Below are positions 27,636-36,203 of a stretch of DNA of 64,000 nt, piece after piece (the first letter of the stretch is position 1; the number at the start of each line of letters is the position of its first letter). The stretch is taken from positions 1,550,001 to 1,614,000 of the forward strand of contig NZ_JARXXU010000001.1 in assembly GCF_029894165.1 (NCBI RefSeq). Direction: 5' to 3'. A model generated the notes under the pieces. The model had not been told where the DNA came from. It searched no databases and saw only the letters and a program-made list of their open reading frames with translations. Made by a program: the position numbers and the translations under genes. This DNA comes from Aurantimicrobium minutum (GTDB lineage: Bacteria > Actinomycetota > Actinomycetes > Actinomycetales > Microbacteriaceae).

Positions 27636-28715
27636 TTATGAATTCTTTCCTCGAGCAGCCACTTTCCAGCAGTCCACCAGCTCCCCCCGATCGAACACAA
27701 AAGCCTCGTCGGCCAAGTTCACGGTGTTACACACATGATTGGGCACAACCTTAAGAATCTCACCCAACGCAGGAACCGCGGCGGCATCCGCGAAGTCAAC
27801 CGTGGCATGGTGTTCGGAAAGGGCCACCATCCGCGCATCAGGAAAGTTCAGGATGCGTCCATAGCCGGAGGCATAGGGTGCCCGGTCAGCACCGAGTGCC
27901 TTACTCCCCGCATTCACAATCACTTTGTTGCCTCGGACGGAGACAACCGTGGCGTGGACAGTCAGTGCAATGTCACTCCAATTGCACGAACCCAACTCCA
28001 CCTGCTGGGCATCGTTGAACACGTAAACACCCGGACGCTGTTCTGTCACGACAAGAACATCCGCCTCCGCAAGCGAAGGAGTAGACCCTCCACTTCGGAT
28101 GTGTGCGTCAGGAAACCCTGCAGCAACTAATTGATGTTGCGCGGTTGCCAAGGCTTTTGCTTCATCATGGGCTGCTGCTGCGCGACCCTCGAGTGCATAA
28201 CTGTGACCCGGGAAAGTAAAGCAACCAGAGACATCCAAACCGAGATCTCGAAGACCTTCAGCGAGTTCCCCTACCGCGCCCGGTGCCACACCACTGCGAT
28301 GGTGACCGCAATCAACTTCAATGAGGAATTCAATAAGGGAAACTTTTCCGCCCAGGAACCTGACATATCTTTCGGCGGACTCCGCCGAATCTATGCCGAG
28401 ACGAATCGTGGCCTGATCCAACAATGTGCTCAGTCGCTGCGCAGAGGCATCCGTGAGCCACAGCGGATAGGCAATCAAGACGTCCGCAAAACCGGCTGCC
28501 ACAAACACTTCGGCTTCGCCCAAGGTCGCCACCGTAATCCCCAGTATTCCGGCGGCCTCCTGCATGCGGGCAATCTCGATCATTTTGTGCGTCTTCACAT
28601 GAGGGCGCAGAGCAATGCCGGCGGTCCGCGCTGCTTCAGCGGCTCGCGCAATGTTGTTTTGCAGGACCCCCAGCTCAATTGCGATGAAGGGAGTTTCAGG
28701 CATGGTCACGAACAT
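27636..28715 (-). CDS. D-threonine aldolase/D-serine dehydratase-like PLP enzyme (alanine racemase N-terminal fold)
   Basis: A 359-residue fold-type III PLP enzyme. RPHVKTHK at residues 37-44 is the cofactor-lysine signature, and PNHVCNTVNL near residues 325-334 gives the His and Cys metal ligands typical of D-threonine aldolases and D-serine dehydratases. Such enzymes cleave or dehydrate D-hydroxy-amino acids. The start may be 28715 or the in-frame ATG at 28703; neither has a strong ribosome-binding site. It follows mutM by 10 bases on the same strand and precedes the IclR gene. Confidence 0.88.
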   Translation of the reverse strand: MFVTMPETPFIAIELGVLQNNIARAAEAARTAGIALRPHVKTHKMIEIARMQEAAGILGITVATLGEAEVFVAAGFADVLIAYPLWLTDASAQRLSTLLDQATIRLGIDSAESAERYVRFLGGKVSLIEFLIEVDCGHHRSGVAPGAVGELAEGLRDLGLDVSGCFTFPGHSYALEGRAAAAHDEAKALATAQHQLVAAGFPDAHIRSGGSTPSLAEADVLVVTEQRPGVYVFNDAQQVELGSCNWSDIALTVHATVVSVRGNKVIVNAGSKALGADRAPYASGYGRILNFPDARMVALSEHHATVDFADAAAVPALGEILKVVPNHVCNTVNLADEAFVFDRGELVDCWKVAARGKNS

Positions 28716-28725
28716 AGTGGTGAGC

Positions 28726-29595
28726 CTACTTTTTCTGACACCGAGGACAAAAATGGGAACCCCTGTTCATGAACGTCACCCGGCGAATCGGTGTTCCACA
28801 CCGGGGGCAGGGAGTGCCCTGCTGGCCATAAGCATTGAGGCTGTGGGAGAAGTAGCCTGATTCACCATTGACGTTGACGTATTGCTCATCAAAACTTGTG
28901 CCGCCCTCGGCAAGAGCCTTGGTCAAAACCAAGCGAACCTCGGCAAGCAGCTCTCGGGCCTTGGGTTTACTGAGTGAATCAGCAGGTTTCTCACCATGAA
29001 TCCTGGCTGCCCAGAGGGATTCATCCGCGTAGATATTTCCCACACCGCTGAGGAGAGTTTGGTCCAGCAGCGCCCGCTTCACCCCGGTGCTTTTCTTTCG
29101 CAGACGAGAAATAAAGACCTCATCATCAAAGTTCGGATCGATTGGATCTAGTGCAATATGTGCTGCCTGCGAAGGAACCAGAACCTGACCACCTCCGACG
29201 TCTTGTTCGACAAGTTCATCCACCGCCATCGAACCGAAGATCCGTTGATCCACAAAACACACCGCAAGCTCGCCATATTCCGGATGGGTAATGGCATACC
29301 GAATGCGTAAGTGACGATCGGGTTCAGCGGCGGATTCCCGAAGCAACACCTGCCCACTCATGCCGAGGTGCGTGACGAGGGCATCACCGGAGTCCAGCGG
29401 AAACCACATGAACTTGCCGCGACGCTCAGCAGAAAGCACCGTCCGGCCCTGCAACAATCCCACAAAATCTCCACGCCGTGCATCGTGACGCTTGAGTGAG
29501 CGGTGATCGAACACCTCAACAGAGTCAATGCGGGCACCAACGAAGGCAGGTTCTAAACCTGCTCGCACAACCTCAACTTCGGGAAGCTCAGGCAT
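28726..29595 (-). CDS. mutM: Formamidopyrimidine-DNA glycosylase
   Basis: A 289-residue Fpg/MutM enzyme that excises oxidised purines such as 8-oxoguanine and nicks the strand. The catalytic Pro2-Glu3 are present in MPELPEVEVVR, the LGMSGQVLL segment follows, and the C-terminal zinc finger has four Cys (CPRC and CPRC). The start at 29595 is fixed by the need for proline at position 2; the open frame continuing to 29832 is not part of the protein. It is seven bases downstream of rnc, in the usual actinobacterial rnc-mutM order. Confidence 0.97.
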   Translation of the reverse strand: MPELPEVEVVRAGLEPAFVGARIDSVEVFDHRSLKRHDARRGDFVGLLQGRTVLSAERRGKFMWFPLDSGDALVTHLGMSGQVLLRESAAEPDRHLRIRYAITHPEYGELAVCFVDQRIFGSMAVDELVEQDVGGGQVLVPSQAAHIALDPIDPNFDDEVFISRLRKKSTGVKRALLDQTLLSGVGNIYADESLWAARIHGEKPADSLSKPKARELLAEVRLVLTKALAEGGTSFDEQYVNVNGESGYFSHSLNAYGQQGTPCPRCGTPIRRVTFMNRGSHFCPRCQKK

Positions 29596-29602
29596 GCAGA
29601 AA

Positions 29603-30310
29603 CTACGTGCTCTCGCTGAGCGTGTTCCAGGCAGATAATGCAGCAGCCATCTCGGCGTGCTTCTTGCTCGTGCCGGTTCCCGAAGCGGTGATGAGTGCTC
29701 CCACGGTGACCGTGGCGGTGAAGATGCGCGCATGGTCAGGGCCTGCCGCCTCAACCGAATACACCGGCACTGCAGCGCCAAGTTTGGCAGAAATTTCTTG
29801 CAAGCTGGTTTTGGGATCCATCGAAGCGCCAAAACGTTCGGGGTTATCGAGCAGTGGCTCGATCACACGGAGAACGAGGTCGTTTGCGACGTCGGGCCCT
29901 GCCGTGAGATAGGTGGCACCAAAGAGCGCTTCTACGGTGTCAGCCAAGATCGAATCCTTGTTACGGCCGCCGGTCAGTTCCTCACCATTGCCGAGGCGAA
30001 TGTATTTGCCCAGGCCAATACTCCGGGCAACTTCAGCCAACGCAAGTGTGGAGACGACAGATGCCCGACGCTTCGCCAGATCACCCTCGTCGAGACTCGG
30101 GTTATTTCGATAAAGCATGACCGTGACAGCTTGGCCGAGCACAGCGTCGCCCAGAAATTCCAGACGCTCATTGTGAGCAATGCCGCCATGTTCATAAGCG
30201 AACGAACGATGCGTGAGCGCCAGCTCATAGAGCTCCCCGTCGAGGGGTACGCCAAGAGAACTCGAGAGGCCCGAGATATCGGTCAGATGACCAGAAGCAG
30301 GAGAGCTCAT
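29603..30310 (-). CDS. rnc: Ribonuclease III
   Basis: A 235-residue double-strand-specific endoribonuclease that processes rRNA precursors and structured mRNAs. The catalytic signature HNERLEFLGDAVLG is present near residues 40-55, with a second acidic site in DTVEALFGA, and a C-terminal dsRNA-binding domain ends in KKHAEMAAALSAWNTL. ATG at 30310 is preferred over GTG at 30316 because of spacing to an AGGCGAG site. It sits between rpmF and mutM on the minus strand. Confidence 0.97.
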   Translation of the reverse strand: MSSPASGHLTDISGLSSSLGVPLDGELYELALTHRSFAYEHGGIAHNERLEFLGDAVLGQAVTVMLYRNNPSLDEGDLAKRRASVVSTLALAEVARSIGLGKYIRLGNGEELTGGRNKDSILADTVEALFGATYLTAGPDVANDLVLRVIEPLLDNPERFGASMDPKTSLQEISAKLGAAVPVYSVEAAGPDHARIFTATVTVGALITASGTGTSKKHAEMAAALSAWNTLSEST

Positions 30311-30333
30311 GCTCACTCGCCTATGAGTTGTGA

Positions 30334-30540
30334 CTAAACGTCAGCTACCTTGCGGCCCTTGTACTCCATGAAGAGTGGGGTGCCAGCGGAGTCTTCCACA
30401 ACCTTTGCGCGGTGAGGAAGGCTGTAGGTTACCTTGCCGGAAGCATCAACGTGCTTGACAAGGGTGGCCGCTTCGGCCTTCCACTGGGCACGGCGCATGC
30501 GAGTGCTAGCTCGCGACATTTTGCGCTTGGGAACAGCCAT
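30334..30540 (-). CDS. rpmF: 50S ribosomal protein L32
   Basis: A 68-residue basic ribosomal protein. [20 protein letters not shown] is the typical N-terminus. The protein lacks the zinc-ribbon cysteines (C-minus form), as in many actinobacteria. It lies 17 bases after the DUF177 gene and 23 bases before rnc in one probable operon. Confidence 0.97.
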   Translation of the reverse strand: MAVPKRKMSRASTRMRRAQWKAEAATLVKHVDASGKVTYSLPHRAKVVEDSAGTPLFMEYKGRKVADV

Positions 30541-30557
30541 GGCTATCTCTTCTCTTC

Positions 30558-31109
30558 TTACTTCTTTTTACCGGTGCTTGTGTCACCGTTGTCTGTGGAA
30601 GCGAGCTGGCTCAGCGCAGCCCATCTCGGGTCAATCGCGTCATCCAGCGAGGAATCCAGTGGTTCTGCCAAACGCTCACCAGTCTCAGGATCGAGACCAG
30701 CACAATCTGGACGGCATACCGGCTGGAACGGAAGTGCAAGCACAACCGCTTCCCTGACTAGAGGTTCAAGATCCACGTGGTCGTCGTGAACCTCATAATC
30801 AAATGCTTCATCTACAGAATACGCGAAAAGTTCCTGAAATTCGACTTCGAGCTCCTGCTCGATGGGTTCGAGGCATCTTCCGCACTCTCCGATGGCCATA
30901 GCTTCGACTTCTGCGGAGACCAAAATACCGTCGCCGAGCGACTCTAAACGCAGGTCAATGTGGATATTTTCTCCTGCAGGAACAGCAATGATGCCCTCTC
31001 CGAGTTTCTCGGGTGCCGCAATGTCATACTCACGTTCCCGGTGTTCACCCGGACGGTGCATGAGGTCGAAGACCTCAATGGTGAAGGGAGTTTTGATGAA
31101 TTTAGCCAC
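30558..31109 (-). CDS. DUF177 (YceD) family protein
   Basis: A 183-residue member of the DUF177/YceD family, which is nearly always encoded beside rpm[23 protein letters not shown] carries the C..C pair, and a second [16 protein letters not shown] segment contains C...C. In E. coli and plants the family is linked to 23S rRNA accumulation. It is the first gene of the DUF177-rpmF-rnc-mutM run. Confidence 0.92.
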   Translation of the reverse strand: MAKFIKTPFTIEVFDLMHRPGEHREREYDIAAPEKLGEGIIAVPAGENIHIDLRLESLGDGILVSAEVEAMAIGECGRCLEPIEQELEVEFQELFAYSVDEAFDYEVHDDHVDLEPLVREAVVLALPFQPVCRPDCAGLDPETGERLAEPLDSSLDDAIDPRWAALSQLASTDNGDTSTGKKK

Positions 31110-31244
31110 GACTCCAGTCTAAGGGGCGTGCATGATTGGCCGATCAGAGTCAACTGGTGGAAATGTGAGCACTCCACAGAGGATTAACAGGGGTGAGCGT
31201 CTAGCCGGGCGCAGACGGAGCCATAAACTAGTCAGGTAACACTC

Positions 31245-31326
31245 GCGGGAGTGGTGAAATTGGTATACACGCCAGATTTAGGTTCTGGTGCCGAGAGGCG
31301 TGAGGGTTCAAGTCCCTTCTCCCGTA
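31245..31326 (+). tRNA. tRNA-Leu (anticodon TAG)
   Basis: An 82-nt type II tRNA with an extra arm (GGTGCCGAGAGGCGTGA region). The acceptor stem GCGGGAG pairs with CTCCCGT (first pair G-T), the anticodon stem CCAGA/TCTGG encloses TTTAGGT with anticodon TAG, and the T-arm is AGGGTTCAAGTCCCT. CCA is not encoded. Confidence 0.97.
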
Positions 31327-31366
31327 CAGATTCTTCTCCATTGCCAATCCGCGAGAAAGAGCACAC

Positions 31367-32020
31367 ATGCTGCACGCCGCCGCACTAGACGGGCAAATGA
31401 CCGACCTGTTTTCCCAAGTTGGCGTTGTGGTGTTCTACCTGGCGGTGTGGGGTCTCGTCTTTGCCGGGACGGGCCTGTTTGTGGGCGCGTTCATTCCATT
31501 CCTGACCGGAGATTCACTCCTTTTTGCCTCCGGCATTGTCACTGCGGCGACACCTGAGTTGAGCATCTGGATCCTTGCCCTGGGTACGGGTATCGCGGCA
31601 TTCATTGGTGACCAAGTGGGATTCATTCTGGGTCGCCATTTGGGTCGTCCCTATCTAGAGAAAAAGAGTGGCCCCCGCATGATGCGCATCATTGTGCGCG
31701 TGGAGGCGTTCTACAACAAATACGGCTGGTGGTCTGTGGTCATTGCCCGCTTCATCCCCTGGGCTCGGGTGTTCGTTCCCTGGGTTGCCGGCATTGGCAA
31801 GATGAACTACTACAAGTTCCTGACCAGCAACCTGGTGGGTGCTTTGGCCTGGGGCGTGGGCCTCACCGTCATCGGTTACTTCGCCGCCAGTATTCCCAGT
31901 GTGAAAACTGCGGCCTACGTTATTGCGGGATTCTTTATTGCCGCCTCGATTTTCTTCAGCATCCGCACCTGGATTCTGGAGCGCCGCGACCGCAAGAACT
32001 CGGCCGCCTCCGAAGCCTGA
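31367..32020 (+). CDS. DedA family membrane protein
   Basis: A 217-residue DedA/SNARE-associated protein with about five membrane segments. FVGAFIPFLTGDSLLF, GDQVGFILGRHLGRPY and RFIPWARVFVPWVAGIGKM are the family landmarks (the conserved G.....R.......G motif). The family includes flippases for undecaprenyl phosphate and phospholipids; which lipid this one handles is unknown. The start at 31367 follows the tRNA-Leu by 40 bases. A second DedA gene follows downstream. Confidence 0.9.
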   Translation: MLHAAALDGQMTDLFSQVGVVVFYLAVWGLVFAGTGLFVGAFIPFLTGDSLLFASGIVTAATPELSIWILALGTGIAAFIGDQVGFILGRHLGRPYLEKKSGPRMMRIIVRVEAFYNKYGWWSVVIARFIPWARVFVPWVAGIGKMNYYKFLTSNLVGALAWGVGLTVIGYFAASIPSVKTAAYVIAGFFIAASIFFSIRTWILERRDRKNSAASEA

Positions 32021-32113
32021 GAAAACCCCGAGTGTGCGCTTCGAAACAGGCACTACCCTTGAAGTAAGCCTGAGACAGCACTCCATTCCGGCCTGCGATA
32101 CGAAAGAGACCGA

Positions 32114-32896
32114 ATGCACACCGCCCTTCTTCCCTTCCTAGATCCAGAGAACCTCATCGCAGGATTTGGTGCTTACGCACTTCTCGGCGTCGCATTTATT
32201 GTGTTTGCTGAAACCGGACTTCTTGTCGGATTCCTCCTGCCCGGTGACACGCTGCTGTTCATGACAGGCGTATTGGCCGTCAACGAGGCCTTTTTTGGCG
32301 TCAACATTGTGTGGGTCTGCCTCGCGATTGCCTTCGCTGCATTCCTCGGCGGTGAAGTCGGATACATGATTGGCCATAAAGTTGGCCCCCGCATTTTTGA
32401 GAAGAACGAGAGCGGACTGTTCAGCAAAAAGAACGTCGAGCGCACCAACGCCTTCTTCACTCGCTACGGCGGAATCGCTGTGGTCATTGCTCGCTTTGTA
32501 CCTGTCGTTCGCACATTCGCTCCTGTGGCAGCGGGTGTGGGCCACATGAACCGCAAGCAATACACCCTTTACAACGCCATCGGCGCGTTGATTTGGGGTG
32601 CAGGACTGACCTTCGCCGGCTGGCTCATCGCCACCCTCATTCCCCCCGTGGCAGACTTCGTATCCGAATACATCGACCTGGTTCTTATCGGTGTCGTCGT
32701 TATCGTGTTGATCCCCAGCGTGTACCACTACATTCAAGCCGTCGTAAAGTCACGTCGCGCCAAGAAGGAAGCTGCACACAAACACAGCCCCATTCCGGGT
32801 GCTGTCAGTCATGATGAGGCAGAGAAACTTGCTCTCAAGCCGGACGTCTTCACTCAAAAGCACGACGGTCACCACGAACCAGACGCCCAGAAGTAG
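32114..32896 (+). CDS. DedA family membrane protein (second copy)
   Basis: A 260-residue DedA protein. GLLVGFLLPGDTLLFMTGVLA, GGEVGYMIGHKVGPRIFEK and RFVPVVRTFAPVAAGVGHM are the usual motifs. A C-terminal tail of about 55 basic and His-rich residues extends beyond the last membrane segment. It is 93 bases after the first DedA gene and five bases before the PhzF-family gene. The pair is too diverged to be a recent duplication. Confidence 0.92.
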   Translation: MHTALLPFLDPENLIAGFGAYALLGVAFIVFAETGLLVGFLLPGDTLLFMTGVLAVNEAFFGVNIVWVCLAIAFAAFLGGEVGYMIGHKVGPRIFEKNESGLFSKKNVERTNAFFTRYGGIAVVIARFVPVVRTFAPVAAGVGHMNRKQYTLYNAIGALIWGAGLTFAGWLIATLIPPVADFVSEYIDLVLIGVVVIVLIPSVYHYIQAVVKSRRAKKEAAHKHSPIPGAVSHDEAEKLALKPDVFTQKHDGHHEPDAQK

Positions 32897-32901
32897 TTCG
32901 C

Positions 32902-33756
32902 ATGTCTGAGCGGACAGTACTGCGCCTCACTGCATTTAGCGACGACCCGGAGGGGGGCAACCCTGCAGGGGTTGTGCTCGATGCCGCGGGCATGACGGAG
33001 GCTGAGATGATGGCCCTTGCAGCTGACGTCGGATACTCCGAAACGGCATTCCTCACTCCCCACAAAGACCGTGAGAATTCCTATCAGATTCGCTACTTCA
33101 CCCCAGAGGCAGAAGTCGCCTTCTGTGGTCACGCCACGATTGCGTCGGGCATTGCACTCGGTCGTCAACATGGTGACGGGATCTATGAACTCAGCACGAA
33201 TGCAGGACCTGTCGAGGTTGATGTCACCGTTGCCGGTTCTGCAGTCGTCGCTACCCTCACCTCGCCACCTGCCACACTTCAGCCTCTTGAACCAGATCTG
33301 GTGTATGACATTCTCGAAGCCCTGGATTGGGATGAGGAAGATCTGGATTCCCGTTTTACACCCGCAGTGGGATTCGTGGGCAATGCCCACCCCATCCTTG
33401 TCGCCGACTCGAGAGAACGACTTGCATCCTTGGACTACGACTATGACGTTCTCCGCGAGTTGATGCTCGAAAACGGCTGGACTACTCTGCAGCTCGTGTT
33501 TCCCGATGAGGGAGACCCTCACGGTCGCAGATGGCATTCACGCAACCCTGCCCCTTCTGTGGGGATCTATGAAGACCCGGCTACCGGTTCCGCGGCGGCA
33601 GCATTAGGTGCCTATTTCCGGGACACAGGTGTGTATGGCACCGGTGACCATGTCACGATTTTCCAGGGCGATGACATGGGGCGCCCCAGTTCCATCATGC
33701 TCACTATTGGCGGGTCCCGAATGAAAGTTTCCGGCACCGCAACAGACATTCAGTAA
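32902..33756 (+). CDS. PhzF family phenazine biosynthesis-like isomerase/epimerase
   Basis: A 284-residue protein of the PhzF/diaminopimelate-epimerase fold. GGNPAGVVLDA at the N-terminus, catalytic Glu47 in GYSETAFL, FTPEAEVAFCGHATIA and DPATGSAAAALGAYF are all present. Members isomerise small cyclic substrates, but no phenazine genes lie nearby, so the substrate is unknown. It probably forms a unit with the upstream DedA gene (five-base gap). Confidence 0.9.
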   Translation: MSERTVLRLTAFSDDPEGGNPAGVVLDAAGMTEAEMMALAADVGYSETAFLTPHKDRENSYQIRYFTPEAEVAFCGHATIASGIALGRQHGDGIYELSTNAGPVEVDVTVAGSAVVATLTSPPATLQPLEPDLVYDILEALDWDEEDLDSRFTPAVGFVGNAHPILVADSRERLASLDYDYDVLRELMLENGWTTLQLVFPDEGDPHGRRWHSRNPAPSVGIYEDPATGSAAAALGAYFRDTGVYGTGDHVTIFQGDDMGRPSSIMLTIGGSRMKVSGTATDIQ

Positions 33757-33759
33757 CCG

Positions 33760-34209
33760 CTATCCCAGCACGGTTCGAGCCGTGGCAGTGACGCTCAAGG
33801 GCATCCCTTCTGGGAAGAACACTGAGATAACCGGTGGCTTCCAGTACTTCTGCACAGTCACTGTTGCCGTTCGACCATCACGCGTTTCTGCAACCAGTAC
33901 TCCCACTCCGTTACTATCCGCCGTGGGGATGATGGACAAATATCGGGCTGTCTCAGCGGCAACGGCAGCGTTCGTCAGCTTGACCTGTGGTTTCCCATTC
34001 AGCACCGTGACGTCGCTCAGGACGAAGGATTCCGCCGCGGCGAGCGCAGCACCATCCGCCACCGTGAAGAGTCTTTTCCGCTCAATATAGAGACTGGTCG
34101 CCGCCATGACCCCCACAACCACAGCGACTGACAACAACCCTGCCGCGAGGATGAGGATGAGTGTGGAGCCTTCCTGCTCATGACGGATACGGTGAAATAC
34201 GGCGTTCAT
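33760..34209 (-). CDS. Rv3654c-type TadE-like protein of the tad pilus locus
   Basis: A 149-residue protein with an N-terminal basic segment, the EEGSTLILILAAGLLSVAVVV-type single membrane helix (landmark GSTLILILA), and the ADGAALAAAESF motif. This matches the Rv3654c-family TadE-like protein found last in actinobacterial tad loci. It is probably a minor pseudopilin at the membrane. The start overlaps the stop of the preceding TadE gene by ATGA. Confidence 0.85.
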   Translation of the reverse strand: MNAVFHRIRHEQEGSTLILILAAGLLSVAVVVGVMAATSLYIERKRLFTVADGAALAAAESFVLSDVTVLNGKPQVKLTNAAVAAETARYLSIIPTADSNGVGVLVAETRDGRTATVTVQKYWKPPVISVFFPEGMPLSVTATARTVLG

Positions 34210-34664
34210 CGAAGAATCCCGGCAGAGAACCTCGAGACCACATCACTTGCCTGCGCGGAAACGGGAACCACCGCGCGTTGGTCTAGATCAAGAACAGCTG
34301 GAACGAGTGGCAGGGGAACGTTCACGGCGACCGTGACGGTCACCAATGAACGTGGGCTCACGCAATTGGGTGAACACGCAACAGATACGGTGGCTTTCTC
34401 TGCCGGAATACCAAAATCTTCCAAAGCTGCCTGCACGGCTAAATTCGCGTGAGCAGTAGCTAGAGACGCACTCGCTGCTTGCACATACACTCGCGCTGCA
34501 TGTCTTGCTGCTCCCTCGGTCGCCAGAGTGGCACCCTGAACTGCTGAAATGGCGAGGACGAGGTACACCACCGGAACCAGTAACAGCATTCCTGCGGTGA
34601 TGAATTCCAAGGCTGCTGAACCCTCCTCAGAACGGGTGTTATCCCAGAACTTCTTGAACCGCAT
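34206..34664 (-). CDS. TadE-like pilus assembly protein
   Basis: A 152-residue protein with a short basic N-terminus, EEGSAALEFITAGMLLLVPVVYLVLAIS-type single helix (key residues Glu at the cleavage-proximal position and the LEF segment), and a periplasmic or external domain. It belongs to the TadE/TadF pseudopilin group. It overlaps the upstream TadE gene by 26 bases and the downstream gene by four, consistent with a tightly packed operon. Confidence 0.85.
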   Translation of the reverse strand: MRFKKFWDNTRSEEGSAALEFITAGMLLLVPVVYLVLAISAVQGATLATEGAARHAARVYVQAASASLATAHANLAVQAALEDFGIPAEKATVSVACSPNCVSPRSLVTVTVAVNVPLPLVPAVLDLDQRAVVPVSAQASDVVSRFSAGILR

Positions 34665-35028
34665 GCCCGCTCACCTCCATACTGGCGTCCAGTCCCCACA
34701 AGCCCAGGAGAGGCAACGGCGCCGAAACACTGATTTCCACAGCGGGAGCACCCTGCCAGCTAGTCGTTGCATAGGTGACATCACGAGCGTATTTCTCCCC
34801 CACTGCGGTCGTAATGAGTTCCTTTGTTCTGATCAACCCCTCTTGTGGCGAGGAGCCGACCAGGGAGGCCCATCGCGCACCTTCAGAAGCTGCATCCTGG
34901 ATGGTGTTCCTGACGTGCAGAGCAAGGCCCAGTTGCAAGACCGCCAAAGTAAGCGCTGTGAGTAAGACACTCACAAACACGAACTCCACAACGGCAGAAC
35001 CGGTGTCGTCTTTCCAGGACAGTGTCAT
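34639..35028 (-). CDS. TadE family pilus assembly protein
   Basis: A 129-residue TadE protein. DDTGSAVVEFVFVSVLLTAL contains the conserved Glu after the cleavage position (GSAVVEF) and a single membrane helix, followed by a soluble domain with the NTIQDAASEGAR landmark. It probably works as a minor pilin or pilus-assembly factor. It begins nine bases downstream of the broken Flp-like frame. Confidence 0.88.
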   Translation of the reverse strand: MTLSWKDDTGSAVVEFVFVSVLLTALTLAVLQLGLALHVRNTIQDAASEGARWASLVGSSPQEGLIRTKELITTAVGEKYARDVTYATTSWQGAPAVEISVSAPLPLLGLWGLDASMEVSGHAVQEVLG

Positions 35029-35037
35029 TGTGTGGCG

Positions 35038-35219
35038 CTAGAAACTCACCACGCGAGAAATCGCCTGGTCAAAGACGGTACCAAGGGCAGGGCCTGCAAT
35101 GGCCCAGATGGCGATTACCAGTCCCGCGGTCATGAGCGTGATGAGAACCCACCCGGGCACATCTCCTCGGTCTTCACGGATACGGATACTACAACGGGTA
35201 AGGAGCGAATGAATCATGA
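35038..35219 (-). pseudogene. Flp-like small pilin/membrane protein of the tad locus with apparent frameshift
   Basis: Reading from ATG at 35219 (preceded by AGGAAACATC) gives a basic leader, MIHSLLTRCSIRIREDRGDV, then the frame breaks at GTGTG. Removing one TG dinucleotide (about 35158-35162) restores PGWVLITLMTAGLVIAIW and a short tail ending at a TAG at 35038. The whole span is 182 bases, two more than a whole number of codons. Joined, it looks like the short Flp/DUF4244-type protein expected between tadC and tadE. A 40-residue product starting at GTG 35160 is the alternative. Sequencing error cannot be excluded. Confidence 0.6.
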
Positions 35220-35264
35220 TGTTTCCTTTTCTCTGAGTAATGATTGTGTGAGTGGTGACGACAG

Positions 35265-36203
35265 CTAGAAGCCTGACTGAATGACGAGAAGACCCGGGAA
35301 AACTGCAAACACAATCGTCACGGGAAGGATGAGGAATACCAGTGGCACCAACATGGCCACTTCTTTCTGTCCCGCGCTTTCCAACAATCGTCGTTTGGAA
35401 TCTTCCCGGGCATCCACCGCATGAGCTTGCAGAACTGTTGATACCGGAGTTCCACGGTGGAGAGCGCCCAGAATCTGCTCAATTCCTCGAGTGAGCGCAG
35501 GGATTTTCAACCGAGCGCTGAGGGACTTCAATGCAGTTGCCAAGGGAACGCCTAAATCAACGTCGAAGACGAGGCTGCGGAACTCGTCCGAGACATCTCC
35601 CTGCCCAATTTGGGCCATCCGGCGAAGTGCATCAGGAAGCCCTTCCCCGGCAGACAAGCTCAGGGACAGGAATTCCCACACAGCCGGGAGTTGAGCTTCG
35701 ATCCTTGTAACCCTCGCCTGTGCCGTTCGGGTTAGGAGGTAACGCATTCCGAGAAAGCCAACACACGCAAACATGACCGGCACGACAATGTAGGCAAGGG
35801 CCACTGGCTGAACGAGGAAGCCCACAACTCCATCCACAAGTAGTCCCAGAGCCCCACCCCACATAAAAGCCGTCACTTGACGTGAACGAAACTCTGACAT
35901 GGTCAATACTGACCCTGCCCGAGCCAAGTCTCGTTGCAGAACATCCGTTGAACCTCCCACCCGTTCGACTGCCGCGTGAAGAGCACTGCGGAGTGCGTTT
36001 CTGCCCGAACCAATCACGGGGAAAGGCGCTGACGAGTGTGCTGTCACATCCGCATAGGCCTGGGGAGAGATATCCGCGACGAGATGCGCCACACGTGACT
36101 GCAGCGAAGACGCCCGAAAGGTGGGCAAGCTCATCACCATGGTCCAGATACCGACACCAGCTAGAGCACCCAGGGCAATGCCCCAGGCTTGGAGTGAGCT
36201 CAT
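35265..36203 (-). CDS. Type II secretion system F family protein, TadC-like
   Basis: A 312-residue membrane-platform protein of the tad pilus. The T2SSF domain covers roughly residues 150-280 (PAVWEFLSLSLSAGEGLPDALRRMA), with membrane helices near the N-terminus, the middle and at the C-terminus (PLVFLILPVTIVFAVFPGL). The start at 36203 overlaps the TadB stop as ATGA; GTG at 36212 is the alternative. TadB and TadC together form the inner-membrane base for pilus assembly. Confidence 0.9.
   Translation of the reverse strand: MSSLQAWGIALGALAGVGIWTMVMSLPTFRASSLQSRVAHLVADISPQAYADVTAHSSAPFPVIGSGRNALRSALHAAVERVGGSTDVLQRDLARAGSVLTMSEFRSRQVTAFMWGGALGLLVDGVVGFLVQPVALAYIVVPVMFACVGFLGMRYLLTRTAQARVTRIEAQLPAVWEFLSLSLSAGEGLPDALRRMAQIGQGDVSDEFRSLVFDVDLGVPLATALKSLSARLKIPALTRGIEQILGALHRGTPVSTVLQAHAVDAREDSKRRLLESAGQKEVAMLVPLVFLILPVTIVFAVFPGLLVIQSGF

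Noticed and set aside
28726-29832. Longer N-terminus for mutM
   Set aside because: MutM needs Pro at position 2, present only with the start at 29595.
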